Shown: positions 1-8,686 of the stretch, in pieces | Numbering within the stretch: the stretch's first letter is position 1 | Layout: each line of letters opens with the position of its first letter | Origin: Aquincola tertiaricarbonis | Lineage (GTDB): Bacteria; Pseudomonadota; Gammaproteobacteria; Burkholderiales; Burkholderiaceae_C | DNA length: 64,000 bases | Assembly: GCF_000969605.1 (NCBI RefSeq) | Contig: NZ_JZUE01000012.1 | Coordinates: forward strand, 124,001-188,000 | Direction of reading: 5' to 3' | Made by a program: the position numbers and the translations under genes | The notes under the pieces: generated by a model | What the model saw: only the letters and a program-made list of their open reading frames with translations | What the model was told of the DNA's origin: nothing | Database searches by the model: none

Positions 1-95
1 TGCACGGCATCTCCCACCGCATCGGCCAGGCCGATGCGCAGCAGCTGGTCCGCCATGTCGCCGCTCTTCAGCCCACGCGTGCTGGCGTAGCGGCG

Positions 96-647
96 CTAGG
101 CGTCGGTCTGCAATTGCGCCAACGGCACCGCCACCGGCTCGCTCGCGGCGCTGCGCACGCCGCGGCGATAAGACAGGTCGGTAACCTCGGCGGCGGTCAT
201 CTGCCGGTTGCCGGCTTCCAGACGCATGAACGTGCCGCCGTTGACGATGGAATGCACCGCGGGGCTGCGCCCGGCGGCCACCAGCAGCAGATGCCCCGCC
301 TGCCCCTTCGAGGGCCCATTGCCCAGCTTGCAGGCCAGCCGCGTCAACCGCAGCGTTGTGGCTGGCGGTTGGAACTCGGTGAGCAGCTTGCGGCACAGCT
401 CGTCCACCGCCTCGCTGTTTTCCTGCACGCCGAACAGACGCGCCGTGCCGCGGTACTCCTTCAAGTCGGCCAGGCCCAGCACCAGGTAGCCGCCGTCGGA
501 ATTCATCAGCGCACACACGCTTTCCAGCGCCTTGCCCACCATCTTGCCGCTGACCCGCTTGAACTCCAGCCGGCGCGACTCGGCAGCGGGCAGCAGCTTG
601 GGCAGCAAGGCGGCGGCGGTCGCCTCGTTCAGGTCATGGATGAACAT
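96..647 (-). CDS. Schlafen AlbA_2-type DNA/RNA-binding domain protein, apparently truncated by an in-frame stop
   Basis: The 183-residue product has the pattern of the AlbA_2 (Schlafen) putative DNA-binding domain: an ESRRLEFKR start, then a conserved CALMNSDGGYLVLGL segment near residues 45-60 and a strand-rich C-terminal half. Such proteins usually carry this domain at the N-terminus of a longer protein. The TAG stop at 96-98 is followed in the same frame by 31 more sense codons (RRYASTRGLKSGD... onward) that run to the window edge and look like normal coding sequence. The gene is therefore probably longer and interrupted, or carries a base error. Its role is unknown; nucleic-acid binding is family knowledge. 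Confidence 0.6.
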   Translation of the reverse strand: MFIHDLNEATAAALLPKLLPAAESRRLEFKRVSGKMVGKALESVCALMNSDGGYLVLGLADLKEYRGTARLFGVQENSEAVDELCRKLLTEFQPPATTLRLTRLACKLGNGPSKGQAGHLLLVAAGRSPAVHSIVNGGTFMRLEAGNRQMTAAEVTDLSYRRGVRSAASEPVAVPLAQLQTDA

Positions 648-736
648 GGGTCTCCACAGGGTCGGTTGACTGCAGCACGGCTGCCACCAACCTGACCGCT
701 GTCGGAGACCTCGCGATCTTCGCGCATCATCTGCCG

Positions 737-1375
737 ATGTTGCTGCCCTTGCCCATCCTCTACTCCTTCCGCCGCTGCCCCTACGCCATCCGCGCGCGGC
801 TGGCGATCCGCGCGGCGGGCGTGCCGGTGGCGCTGCGGGAGGTAGTGCTGCGCAGCAAGCCGGCCGAGCTGCTGGCGGCTTCGCCCAAGGGCACGGTGCC
901 GGTGCTGGTGCTGCCCGACGGCACAGTGCTGGACCAGAGCCTGGACATCATGCGATGGGCGCTGGCGCAGCACGATCCGCAGGGCTGGCTGCGGGCCGAC
1001 GAGTCAGCCGAGATGCAGTCCCTGATCGACCTGAACGACCAGCAGTTCAAGCCCCTGCTCGACGCCTACAAGTACGCGCCCGAGCGCGCGGCGGCCAGCA
1101 GCGACGAGGCCGTGGCGCTGATGCTGGCGCCGCTGGAGCAGCGGCTGCTGCGCCACAGCCATCTGCTGCGCGACACCGCCAGCTTGGCCGACATGGCCTT
1201 GCTGCCCTTCGTGCGGCAGTTCGCCGCGGTGGATGCCGCCTGGTTCGCTGCCGCGCCGCTGCCGAAGCTGCAAGCCTGGCTGCAGCGGCTGACCGGCGCC
1301 GGGCTGTTCGAGTCGGTGATGGCCAGGTACGCACCCTGGCAGGCGGGCGACGACGCGCCGGTGTTCGGGCGCTGA
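737..1375 (+). CDS. Glutathione S-transferase family protein
   Basis: The 212-residue protein has the two-domain GST layout. An N-terminal thioredoxin-like fold opens with LYSFRRCPYAIRARLAI, where CPYA corresponds to the glutaredoxin-type active-site turn, and contains the cis-proline motif GTVPVLVLPDG and the glutathione-binding region LDQSLDIMRW. An all-helical C-terminal domain contains the N-capping-box-like segment SLADMALLPFVRQF. Family members conjugate or reduce substrates with glutathione in the cytoplasm; the substrate here cannot be told. It is divergent from the AlbA_2 gene, with 89 bases between them, and stands alone. No obvious ribosome-binding site precedes the ATG. Confidence 0.85.
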   Translation: MLLPLPILYSFRRCPYAIRARLAIRAAGVPVALREVVLRSKPAELLAASPKGTVPVLVLPDGTVLDQSLDIMRWALAQHDPQGWLRADESAEMQSLIDLNDQQFKPLLDAYKYAPERAAASSDEAVALMLAPLEQRLLRHSHLLRDTASLADMALLPFVRQFAAVDAAWFAAAPLPKLQAWLQRLTGAGLFESVMARYAPWQAGDDAPVFGR

Positions 1376-1421
1376 CGTCTCGCCACGCCAAGGTGCTTTC
1401 GCCGCGCGCAGCGGCAGCCGG

Positions 1422-2168
1422 TCAGGCGCCCGCCCGACCTGGCCTTGCCCGCCTGCCCCAGGCCCCCAGCAGGGCGGCGCCGCCCAGCCACAGCGCCACC
1501 GCGCCGGGCTCCGGCACCGCCGACACGGTGGCCACGAAGCGGGCCGACTCGAAGCCGGCCGTGGCATAGCCATAGCTCACCGCCGTGCCGTCCTCGCCTT
1601 CCAGGTAGGCGGCATTGATCGTGAGCTCGGCACGCACTGCCGCATCGTCCGGGTTGATGGCGCCGCTGCCCGCAAAGCTGTCACCGTTGAACTGCAGCGC
1701 AAATGGCAGGCCGTAGGACCAGCTGGCGTCGCCCACCACATTGCGGCTGCCAATCACCTGCAGCTGCAAGCCGTCCAGCCGCCAGCCGGGCTTGGCCTGG
1801 AAGCTAAGACCACTGAACTCGAACCAGCCCCGCAGCTCGTGGTAGCCGTTGCGGCCGCTGCCGCCCACGCGCAGCTGCAGCCCCGGCACGAACGAGAAGC
1901 CTTCGGTGGCACCGGCACTCGTGAGCGCCAGCATGCTGAACAAGTTGGGCTGGAAGACGTAGTCGCCGTCCTCCCCGTTGAGGAACTCGGCGCCTGCCGC
2001 ATACGACGCGGCGCCCTGGGCCAGGGTGACCATGACGCGGCCCAGGTCGAAGCTGCAGGGGTCGCTGGATCCGTCGCAGGTGCCGGGTGCGGCCCAGGCT
2101 GCGTGGGCCGCGGCGCCCAGCAGGGTCGTGATGCAGATCCACCGGCCGGTTCTCAGAGCGTGTTGCAT
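1422..2168 (-). CDS. PEP-CTERM sorting domain-containing exported protein
   Basis: A 248-residue protein with an N-terminal signal peptide (RWICITTLLGAAAHAAWAA) and a C-terminal PEP-CTERM tripartite signal: VPEPGAVALWLGGAALLG followed by an arginine-rich tail. That signal directs proteins to exosortase-linked processing in exopolysaccharide-producing Gram-negative bacteria. The body is strand-rich and resembles nothing I can name. The start was chosen at the ATG preceded by GGAG eight bases upstream; the frame stays open further upstream, but that part does not read as a signal peptide. It is transcribed divergently from the aldolase operon. Confidence 0.8.
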   Translation of the reverse strand: MQHALRTGRWICITTLLGAAAHAAWAAPGTCDGSSDPCSFDLGRVMVTLAQGAASYAAGAEFLNGEDGDYVFQPNLFSMLALTSAGATEGFSFVPGLQLRVGGSGRNGYHELRGWFEFSGLSFQAKPGWRLDGLQLQVIGSRNVVGDASWSYGLPFALQFNGDSFAGSGAINPDDAAVRAELTINAAYLEGEDGTAVSYGYATAGFESARFVATVSAVPEPGAVALWLGGAALLGAWGRRARPGRAGA

Positions 2169-2246
2169 GACGTCGTCTCCTCGTGTTGGCTGCACTGGAT
2201 GTGTGCCGTGCGATGTTGCGCCGCCCTGTCTCGAAAAACAAAGCGG

Positions 2247-2299
2247 CATAACCTAAGCCGCAAACCTTCGTTCGCAAGCCGCGCTCGGCTGCCTATGGT
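2247..2299 (+). promoter_or_regulatory. Sulfur-box promoter of the aldolase/peptide-ABC operon
   Basis: CATAACC starts at 2247, the A-rich core AAACC ends at 2266, TTCGTT lies at 2267-2272, and the -10 hexamer TATGGT begins at 2294, 47 bases after the first base. This is one of eight promoters in the window with this exact layout (see findings). The factor is inferred to be a CysB/SsuR-type activator. Confidence 0.65.
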
Positions 2300-2340
2300 T
2301 CGGTGTCTTCGATGCAGCACCGGCCCTGGCCGGACATGAG

Positions 2341-3180
2341 ATGAGCGCAGTACTGTCCCGCCCCGCCCCGCACGACACCGACCCCATCACCGCCACCGGC
2401 CTGCGGCTGAACCCGCATCCGCAGCGCCAGGACTGGTTCGAGGATGAGGCGCCGCGCAGCCTGCAGGCCGAGCGCCTGCACCGCCAGCAGCGGCTGGCCG
2501 CGGCCTTCCGCATCTTCGCCCGCTATGGCTTCGACCAGGGCCTGGCCGGCCACATCACCGCGCGCGACCCCGAGCTGACCGACCACTTCTGGGTCAACCC
2601 CTTCGGCCTGCATTTCTCGCGCATCAAGGTGTCCGACCTGCTGCTGGTGAATGCCCGCGGCGAGATCGCGGTGGGCCGCGGTCCGTTGAACCGCGCGGCC
2701 TTCGCCATCCATGCCGCCATCCACGAGGCGCGGCCCGACGTGGTGGCCGCGGCGCACACGCATTCGCTGTACGGCAAGGCCTGGGCCTCGCTGGGCCGCA
2801 AGCTCGATCCGCTGACGCAGGACGGCTGCGCCTTCTACGAGGACCACGGCCTGTTCGAGGACTTCAACGGCGTGGTGTACGAGACCGACGAAGGCTTCCG
2901 CATCGCCGAGGCGCTGGGCCAGCGCAAGGGCGTGATCCTGAAGAACCACGGCATCCTCACCGCCGGCCCCACGGTGGAAGCCGCGGCCTGGTGGTACATC
3001 GCGCTGGACAACGCCTGCCACACGCAGCTGCTGGCCGAAGCCGCCGGCACGCCGCAGCCGATACCGCACGAGATGGCCACGCTGACGCACCAGCAGGTAG
3101 GCCGCGCCGCTGGCGCCGCGCGCGCCTTCGATGCGCTGTACCAGGGCCTGGTGGAAGCCGAGCCCGAGGTGCTGCTGTGA
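2341..3180 (+). CDS. Class II aldolase/adducin family protein
   Basis: The 279-residue protein has the class II aldolase fold: GHITARDPE near residues 70-78, the metal-binding pair H139-T-H141 in AAAHTHS, and the third histidine H203 in KNHGILTAG. Family members cleave or epimerise sugar phosphates, or act on small hydroxy-carbonyl compounds, using a divalent metal. Here it is the first gene of a sulfur-box-controlled operon that continues into ABC import genes and a flavin monooxygenase. Processing of a carbonyl fragment left after desulfonation is therefore a reasonable inference, but the substrate is not visible. Its stop overlaps the next start (GTGA). Confidence 0.85.
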   Translation: MSAVLSRPAPHDTDPITATGLRLNPHPQRQDWFEDEAPRSLQAERLHRQQRLAAAFRIFARYGFDQGLAGHITARDPELTDHFWVNPFGLHFSRIKVSDLLLVNARGEIAVGRGPLNRAAFAIHAAIHEARPDVVAAAHTHSLYGKAWASLGRKLDPLTQDGCAFYEDHGLFEDFNGVVYETDEGFRIAEALGQRKGVILKNHGILTAGPTVEAAAWWYIALDNACHTQLLAEAAGTPQPIPHEMATLTHQQVGRAAGAARAFDALYQGLVEAEPEVLL

Positions 3181-4130
3181 AGCGCCGCCAGCTCGCGCTC
3201 GGCCTGCCCGCGTGGGCCGCCGCCTCGGCGATCGGCGCCGCGTCGATGACCGCACAGGCTCAGCCACGTACCGTGCTCAAGGCTGGCGACCAGAAGGGCG
3301 GCCTGCGCGCCCTGCTGGAAGCCGCCAACGAGTTGCAGGGCCTGGCCTACGACATCCAGTGGGCCGAGTTCCCGGCCGCCGCGCCGCTGGCCGAGGCCTT
3401 GAATGCGGAGGCCGTGGACTTCGGCCCCATCGGCGACGCGCCGCTGATCTTCGCGCTGGCCAACGGGGTGCGCATCAAGGCCTTTGCGGTCAACCGCTCC
3501 GACCCCTACGGCACCGCGGTGCTGGTGCGGCCCGATTCGGCGCTGAAGACGGCGGCCGATTTGAAGGGCAAGCGCATCGGCACCAACCGCGGCTCCATCG
3601 GACACTTCATCGCGCTGAAGGCGCTGGCCTCGGCCGGCTTGAAGCCCGAGGCCGACACCTTCCGCTTCCTGCCGCCGCCCGATGCCAAGCTGGCCTTGAC
3701 GCAGGGCGCCATCGACGCCTGGGCCACCTGGGAGCCCTACACCGCGATGGCGGAGACGGCCGGCCAGGCCCGGGTGCTGGTCAGCGGCCGCGGGCTGTCG
3801 TCGGGCCTGAGCTTCCTGGCCGCGACCGAGACGGCGCTGGCCGGCAAGCGCGCCGTGCTGCACGACTTCGCGCAGCGGGTGGTGCGGGCGCAGCGCTGGT
3901 CGTACCAGCACGTGCCGGAGTTCGCCGGTGCGCTGGCCCGGATCATCGGCATCGCGCCCGATGCCGCCCGGCTGCAGTTCGAGCGCCGCGCGCAGCGCTG
4001 GATCGCGGTGGATGCGCAGGTGCTGGCCGACCAGCAGCGCACCGCCGACTTCTTTCTCGAAGCCGGGCTGCTCAAGCAGCGGCTCGACGTGCGCAACACC
4101 TTCGACAGCGGCTTCGCGCCCGGCGCCTGA
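3177..4130 (+). CDS. SsuA-type (aliphatic sulfonate family) ABC substrate-binding protein
   Basis: A 317-residue protein beginning at a GTG that overlaps the aldolase stop. It has a signal peptide ending in TAQA, then the NMT1/SsuA-like periplasmic binding fold. Recognisable family segments are FPAAAPLAEALNAEAVDFGPIGDAP, DLKGKRIGTNRGSIGHF and LTQGAIDAWATWEPYT. Such proteins capture sulfonates, sulfate esters or similar anions in the periplasm. The operon supplies no SsuC/SsuB partners of its own; the adjacent transporter is of the dipeptide type, so this protein must use permeases encoded elsewhere or a mixed complex. Confidence 0.85.
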   Translation: MKRRQLALGLPAWAAASAIGAASMTAQAQPRTVLKAGDQKGGLRALLEAANELQGLAYDIQWAEFPAAAPLAEALNAEAVDFGPIGDAPLIFALANGVRIKAFAVNRSDPYGTAVLVRPDSALKTAADLKGKRIGTNRGSIGHFIALKALASAGLKPEADTFRFLPPPDAKLALTQGAIDAWATWEPYTAMAETAGQARVLVSGRGLSSGLSFLAATETALAGKRAVLHDFAQRVVRAQRWSYQHVPEFAGALARIIGIAPDAARLQFERRAQRWIAVDAQVLADQQRTADFFLEAGLLKQRLDVRNTFDSGFAPGA

Positions 4131-4171
4131 GGCGCCCCCCTTCCCTTCTTTGCAGTCACGCAGGTCCTGCC

Positions 4172-5821
4172 ATGTCCTTCCATCGCCGCACCCTTCTCAC
4201 CCGCACCGGCGCGCTCGGCGGCGCCGCCGTCTTCGGCCTGCCGTGGTGGCATCCGTCCGCGCTGGCCCAGGCCGGCGGCGGTGCCCCGGCCAAGGGCGGC
4301 GTGCTCAACATCGCGGTGTCGCCCGAGCCCACGATGCTCACCTCCGCCTTCATCACCACGATGAACATCGGCATGCTGTCGAGCAAGGTGCTCGAAGGCC
4401 TGGTGAGCTACGACCTCAACCTGCAGCCGGTGCCGGCATTGGCCACCTCGTGGGAACAGGCGGCCGACGGCCGCACGCTCACCTTCAAGCTGCGCCAGGG
4501 CGTGAAGTGGCACGACGGCGCCGACTTCACTTCGGCCGACGTGGAATACACGCTGCTGGAGGTGTGGAAGAAGCTGCATCCCTTTGGCCGCGCCGCCTTC
4601 GCCAATGTGGAGAAGGTGGACACGCCCGACAGGCACACCGTGGTGCTGCGCCTGAGTTCGCCCGCGCCCTACATCCTCAACTACATCAACACCTACGGCG
4701 CGCAGATCCTGCCCAGGCACCTGTATGCCGGCAAGGACGTGCTGACGAACCCGCTGAACAGCGCGCCGGTGGGCACCGGGCCCTTCGTGTTCAAGGAGTG
4801 GGCCAAGGGCAGCCATGTGCGGCTGGAGCGCAACCCGAACTACTGGGGCAAGGGCCCCGACGGCACGCCGCAGCCCTACCTGGACGGCATCGTCTTCAAG
4901 TTCATCCCCGATGCGGCCGCCCGCACCGTGGCGCTGGAGGCCGGCGAGATCGACGTGGCGCTCGGCTCCATCATCCCGCTGACCAACCTGAACCGCTTCA
5001 AGGACAAGGCGCGCTACAGCATCAACACCGACGACGGCCGCTACCTGTCCACCATCTTCCTCACGCAGTTCAACGTGCGGCGGCCGCACCTGCAGGACAA
5101 GCGGGTGCGGCAGGCCTTCGCCCATGCCATCGACCGTGAAGCGTTGCTGAAGATCGTGTTCCTGGGCTACGGCAAGCCGGCCACCGGGCCGGTGCCCTCG
5201 TCGGTCGTCAACTACTACTGCGCCGACGTGCGCAAGTACCCGCTCGACCTGAAGAAGGCCGAAGCCCTGCTGGACGAAGCGGGCCTGAAGCGCGGCGTCG
5301 GCGGCAAGCGGCTGGCGGTCACGCTCGACTTCGATGGCGGCAGCGGGCCCACGGCCTCGCGCCCGGCGGAGTTCATCAAGCAGTCGCTGGCCAAGATCGG
5401 CGTGGACGTGGAACTGCGCGCTGGCGACACCGCCACCTACCTGCGCCGCATCTTCACCGACCAGGACTACGACCTGATGATCTCCAGCCTGCACCGGCTG
5501 CCCGACCCCACGCTGGGCGTGCAGCGGCTGTACTGGACGAAGAACATCATCAAGGGCGCGCCCTGGACCAACGGCTCGGGCTACAGCAACCCTGAGCTGG
5601 ACCGCGTGATGGAAGCCGCCGCGGACGAGCCGGACCCGGCCCGGCGCAAGGCGCTGATCGTGCAGTGGCAGCAGATCGTGCAGGAAGAGGTGCCGCTGCT
5701 GGAGCTGATCGAGCAGACCTGGGTCACCGTGGCCAGCGCGCGCTACCGCAAGCTCAAGCCGCAGGGCGACGGCCTGTTCGCCTCGCTGGCCGATGCCTGG
5801 CTGGAGCCGAAGTCCGCATGA
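4172..5821 (+). CDS. Peptide/opine-type ABC transporter substrate-binding protein (SBP family 5)
   Basis: The 549-residue product starts with a twin-arginine-like signal (HRRTLLTRTG, then GLPWWHPSALAQ) and continues into the large family-5 extracellular binding fold, with typical pieces VLEGLVSYD, WHDGADFTSADVEYTL, GTGPFVFKEW and YLDGIVFKFIPDA. Members bind di/oligopeptides, glutathione, opines or nickel. The following two permeases and two ATPases complete the importer. The sulfur-starvation context suggests a sulfur-containing peptide or conjugate such as glutathione, but that is inference only. Confidence 0.9.
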   Translation: MSFHRRTLLTRTGALGGAAVFGLPWWHPSALAQAGGGAPAKGGVLNIAVSPEPTMLTSAFITTMNIGMLSSKVLEGLVSYDLNLQPVPALATSWEQAADGRTLTFKLRQGVKWHDGADFTSADVEYTLLEVWKKLHPFGRAAFANVEKVDTPDRHTVVLRLSSPAPYILNYINTYGAQILPRHLYAGKDVLTNPLNSAPVGTGPFVFKEWAKGSHVRLERNPNYWGKGPDGTPQPYLDGIVFKFIPDAAARTVALEAGEIDVALGSIIPLTNLNRFKDKARYSINTDDGRYLSTIFLTQFNVRRPHLQDKRVRQAFAHAIDREALLKIVFLGYGKPATGPVPSSVVNYYCADVRKYPLDLKKAEALLDEAGLKRGVGGKRLAVTLDFDGGSGPTASRPAEFIKQSLAKIGVDVELRAGDTATYLRRIFTDQDYDLMISSLHRLPDPTLGVQRLYWTKNIIKGAPWTNGSGYSNPELDRVMEAAADEPDPARRKALIVQWQQIVQEEVPLLELIEQTWVTVASARYRKLKPQGDGLFASLADAWLEPKSA

Positions 5822-6804
5822 CCGCCTGGCGCTACCTGAGGAGCCGGCTGCTGCAGGTGCTGCCGGTGGTGCTGGGCATTGCCCTGCTCAACTTCCTGGT
5901 GCTGCAGCTCGCCCCCGGCGACGTGGTGGACGTGCTGGCCGGCGAGGCGGGCGCCGCCACGCCCGAGCAGATGGCCGCCCTGCGCGCGCAGTTCGGGCTC
6001 GACCAGCCGGTGCTCGTGCAGCTGGGCGCCTACCTGGGCCGGCTGCTGACGCTGGACCTCGGCTTCTCGTACCGGCAGAACATGCCGGTGCTCGACCTGA
6101 TCCTGAGCCGCCTGCCGGCCACGTTGCTGCTGATGGTGCTGGCGCTGGTGTTCGCGCTGCTGCTGGGCATGCTGCTGGGCACCTTGTCCGCGCTCAAGCC
6201 CGGCGGTTGGTTCGACCATGCGGTGGCGGTGCTGGTGCTGTTCGCCTATGCCATGCCCACCTTCTGGCTGGGCCTGATGGCGCTGGTGCTGTTCGCCGGC
6301 AAGCTGGGCTGGCTGCCGGCCGGCGGCATGGTCACCGTGGGCTTGGTCGGTCCCTGGTGGGTGCATGCGCTGGACGTGGCCCATCATGCGGTGCTGCCCG
6401 CGTTGACGCTGTCCACCTTCTTCCTGGCGGTGTATGCGCGGCTGATGCGAGGCTCGATGCTCGAGACCCTGGGCGCCGACTTCATCCGCACCGCACGGGC
6501 CAAGGGCGCCTCGGAGCCGCGGGTGCTGGCCGGCCATGCGCTGCGCAATGCCTCGCTGCCCATCGTCACCATGCTGGGCTACCAGGTGGCCTCGCTGCTG
6601 AGCGGCGCGGTGCTGGTGGAGTCGGTGTTCTCCTGGCCCGGGCTGGGCCGGCTGGCCTTCGAGGCCATCCTGGCGCGGGACTTCAACCTGCTGCTGGGCA
6701 TCCTGCTGCTCAGCTCGCTGCTGGTCACCGTCATCAACATCGTGGTGGACGGGGCGACCGCCCTGCTCGATCCGCGGGTGCAGCTGCAGGCGTTGCGCAC
6801 ATGA
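5818..6804 (+). CDS. Dipeptide-type ABC transporter permease (DppB-like)
   Basis: A 328-residue inner-membrane protein with about six hydrophobic helices. The N-terminal segment RLLQVLPVVLGIALLNFLVLQLAPGD is the usual DppB start. The cytoplasmic EAA loop is visible as DFIRTARAKGASEPRVLAGHALRNA near residues 220-245. The start overlaps the binding-protein stop as ATGA, which suggests translational coupling. It pairs with the next permease to form the channel of the importer. Confidence 0.9.
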   Translation: MTAWRYLRSRLLQVLPVVLGIALLNFLVLQLAPGDVVDVLAGEAGAATPEQMAALRAQFGLDQPVLVQLGAYLGRLLTLDLGFSYRQNMPVLDLILSRLPATLLLMVLALVFALLLGMLLGTLSALKPGGWFDHAVAVLVLFAYAMPTFWLGLMALVLFAGKLGWLPAGGMVTVGLVGPWWVHALDVAHHAVLPALTLSTFFLAVYARLMRGSMLETLGADFIRTARAKGASEPRVLAGHALRNASLPIVTMLGYQVASLLSGAVLVESVFSWPGLGRLAFEAILARDFNLLLGILLLSSLLVTVINIVVDGATALLDPRVQLQALRT

Positions 6805-7682
6805 CCACGCTGGTTCCGCAAGCCAGCGCCGCCGAACGCCTGCGCAGCGCCGCCGCGCTGCTGCTGCGCAAGCCCGCGCTGCTGGTCGGCAGCCTGATGC
6901 TGCTGGCGCTGGCCGCGGTGGCGCTGTTCGGCCGCTTCTGGTTCAGCGCCGATCCCTGGGACATGGCCGGCCCGCCGATGCTGTGGCCGGGCGAGGACGC
7001 CGCCTACCCGCTGGGCACCGACCTGATGGGCCGCGACATCGCCACCGGGCTGGTGTCGGGCGCGCGGGTGTCGCTGCTGGTGGGGCTGGTGAGCACCGCG
7101 CTGTCAGCGGTGCTGGGCGTAGCCATCGGCGCGCTGGGCGGCTTCTACCGCGGCTGGGTGGATGCGCTGCTGGGCCGGGTGACCGAGGTGTTCCAGACCG
7201 TGCCCAAGTTCGTGCTGGCGGTGGTGCTGGTGGCCTTGTTCAAGCCGTCCATCGCCACCGAGGTGATCGCCATCGGCATCGTCAGCTGGCCGGCCACCGC
7301 GCGGCTGGTGCGGGCGGAGTTCCTGCGGCTGCGCGAACGCGAGTTCGTGCTGGCCGCCGAGACCCTGGGCATGGGCGACCTGCGGCTGATGCTGACGCAG
7401 ATCCTGCCCAATGCGCTGCCGTCCATCGTGGTGGTGTCCACGCTCACCATCGCCAACGCCATCCAGACCGAGGCCGCGCTGGCCTTCCTCGGCCTGGGCG
7501 ACCCCAACGTGATGAGCTGGGGCACCATCATCGGCGCCGGCCGCGAGCAGGTGGTGGACGCCTGGTTCATCTGCGCGCTGCCGGGCGCGGCCATCGTCGT
7601 GGCGGTGCTGGGCTTCAACCTGGTGGGCGAAGGCTTGAGCGACGCGATGAATCCGCAACTCCAGCGCCGGGTGCAGCCATGA
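6801..7682 (+). CDS. Dipeptide-type ABC transporter permease (DppC-like)
   Basis: A 293-residue membrane protein with the DppC/OppC N-terminal extension and the segment YPLGTDLMGRDIATGLVSGARVSL, which is diagnostic of the family. The EAA loop is REFVLAAETLGMGDLRLMLTQILPNALP. It starts in an ATGA overlap with the DppB-like gene and ends in an ATGA overlap with the first ATPase, so the whole transporter is tightly coupled. Confidence 0.9.
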   Translation: MTTLVPQASAAERLRSAAALLLRKPALLVGSLMLLALAAVALFGRFWFSADPWDMAGPPMLWPGEDAAYPLGTDLMGRDIATGLVSGARVSLLVGLVSTALSAVLGVAIGALGGFYRGWVDALLGRVTEVFQTVPKFVLAVVLVALFKPSIATEVIAIGIVSWPATARLVRAEFLRLREREFVLAAETLGMGDLRLMLTQILPNALPSIVVVSTLTIANAIQTEAALAFLGLGDPNVMSWGTIIGAGREQVVDAWFICALPGAAIVVAVLGFNLVGEGLSDAMNPQLQRRVQP

Positions 7683-8686
7683 CCGACGTGCTGCTGCAAG
7701 TGCGCGGCCTGCGTACCTGGTTCCACACGCCGGCCGGCACCGCCAAGGCCGTGGATGGCGTGGACCTCACGCTGCATCGTGGCCAGACGCTGGCGCTGGT
7801 GGGCGAAAGCGGCAGCGGCAAGTCCGTCACCGCCACTTCTCTCCTGCGGCTGGTGGCGCCACCTGGGCGCATCGTGGCCGGTGAAGTGCTGCTGGAGGGC
7901 ACCGACGTGCTCAAGCTCGATGCCGCGGCGCTGCGCCGTGTGCGCGGCGGCCGCATCGGCATGGTGTTCCAGGACCTGTCGGCGCTGAACCCGGTGCAGA
8001 CCATCGGCCAGCAGATCGCCGAAGCCGTGATGCTGCACCGGCCGGACCTCGGCCGCCGCGCGGCCTGGGCACGCGCGGTGGCGCTGCTGGCGCAGGTGAG
8101 GCTGCCGCGCCCGGCCGAGCAGGCGCAGGCGGTGCCGCACCGGCTGTCGGGCGGGCAGCGGCAACGCGCCCTGATCGCGCTGGCCCTGGCCGGCGAGCCG
8201 GCGGTGCTGGTGGCCGACGAGCCCACCACCGCGCTGGACGTCACCACCCAGGCCGAGATCCTGGCGCTGCTGGCCGAACTGCAACGCGCCACCGGCATGG
8301 GCCTGCTGCTGATCACGCACGACCTGGGCGTGGTGGCGCAGGTGGCCGACCGCGCCGCGGTGATGTATGCCGGCCGCATCGTCGAGGAAGGTCCGGTGGC
8401 CGAGCTCTTCGGCGCGCCGCGCCATCCTTACACCGCCGGGCTGCTGGCCTCGGTGGCGCTGGAGGGCGTGGCGCCGGGCACGCGGCTGCCGGAGATCGGC
8501 GGCACCGTGCCTTCGCTGCTGGCGCTACCCGAGGGCTGCGCCTTCGCGCCGCGCTGCAGCCACGCTTCGGCGCGCTGCACGCAGGCCGCACCGCTGCTGC
8601 AGCGCCATGCCGGCCGCGGCCTGGCCTGCCATGAGCCGCTGCCGCTGCCCGTGGCCCTGCCCGCACGCGCGAGGGTGGCCGCATGA
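7679..8686 (+). CDS. Dipeptide-type ABC transporter ATP-binding protein (DppD-like)
   Basis: A 335-residue ATPase with Walker A GESGSGKS near residues 42-49, Q-loop FQDLSALNP, signature [15 protein letters not shown], Walker B VLVADEPTTALD and the switch histidine in LLITHDLGVV. The C-terminal oligopeptide/dipeptide transporter domain contains CAFAPRCSHASARC, the cysteine-rich stretch that binds an iron-sulfur cluster in some relatives. It forms a heterodimer with the next gene product. Confidence 0.92.
   Translation: MTDVLLQVRGLRTWFHTPAGTAKAVDGVDLTLHRGQTLALVGESGSGKSVTATSLLRLVAPPGRIVAGEVLLEGTDVLKLDAAALRRVRGGRIGMVFQDLSALNPVQTIGQQIAEAVMLHRPDLGRRAAWARAVALLAQVRLPRPAEQAQAVPHRLSGGQRQRALIALALAGEPAVLVADEPTTALDVTTQAEILALLAELQRATGMGLLLITHDLGVVAQVADRAAVMYAGRIVEEGPVAELFGAPRHPYTAGLLASVALEGVAPGTRLPEIGGTVPSLLALPEGCAFAPRCSHASARCTQAAPLLQRHAGRGLACHEPLPLPVALPARARVAA

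Noticed and set aside
3131-5821. Very long plus-strand open frame of 896 codons
   Set aside because: Only the part from 4172 encodes a recognisable protein; the upstream portion is an alternate-frame shadow of the SsuA-type gene, rich in Arg/Ala/Gly as expected for GC-rich off-frame reading.
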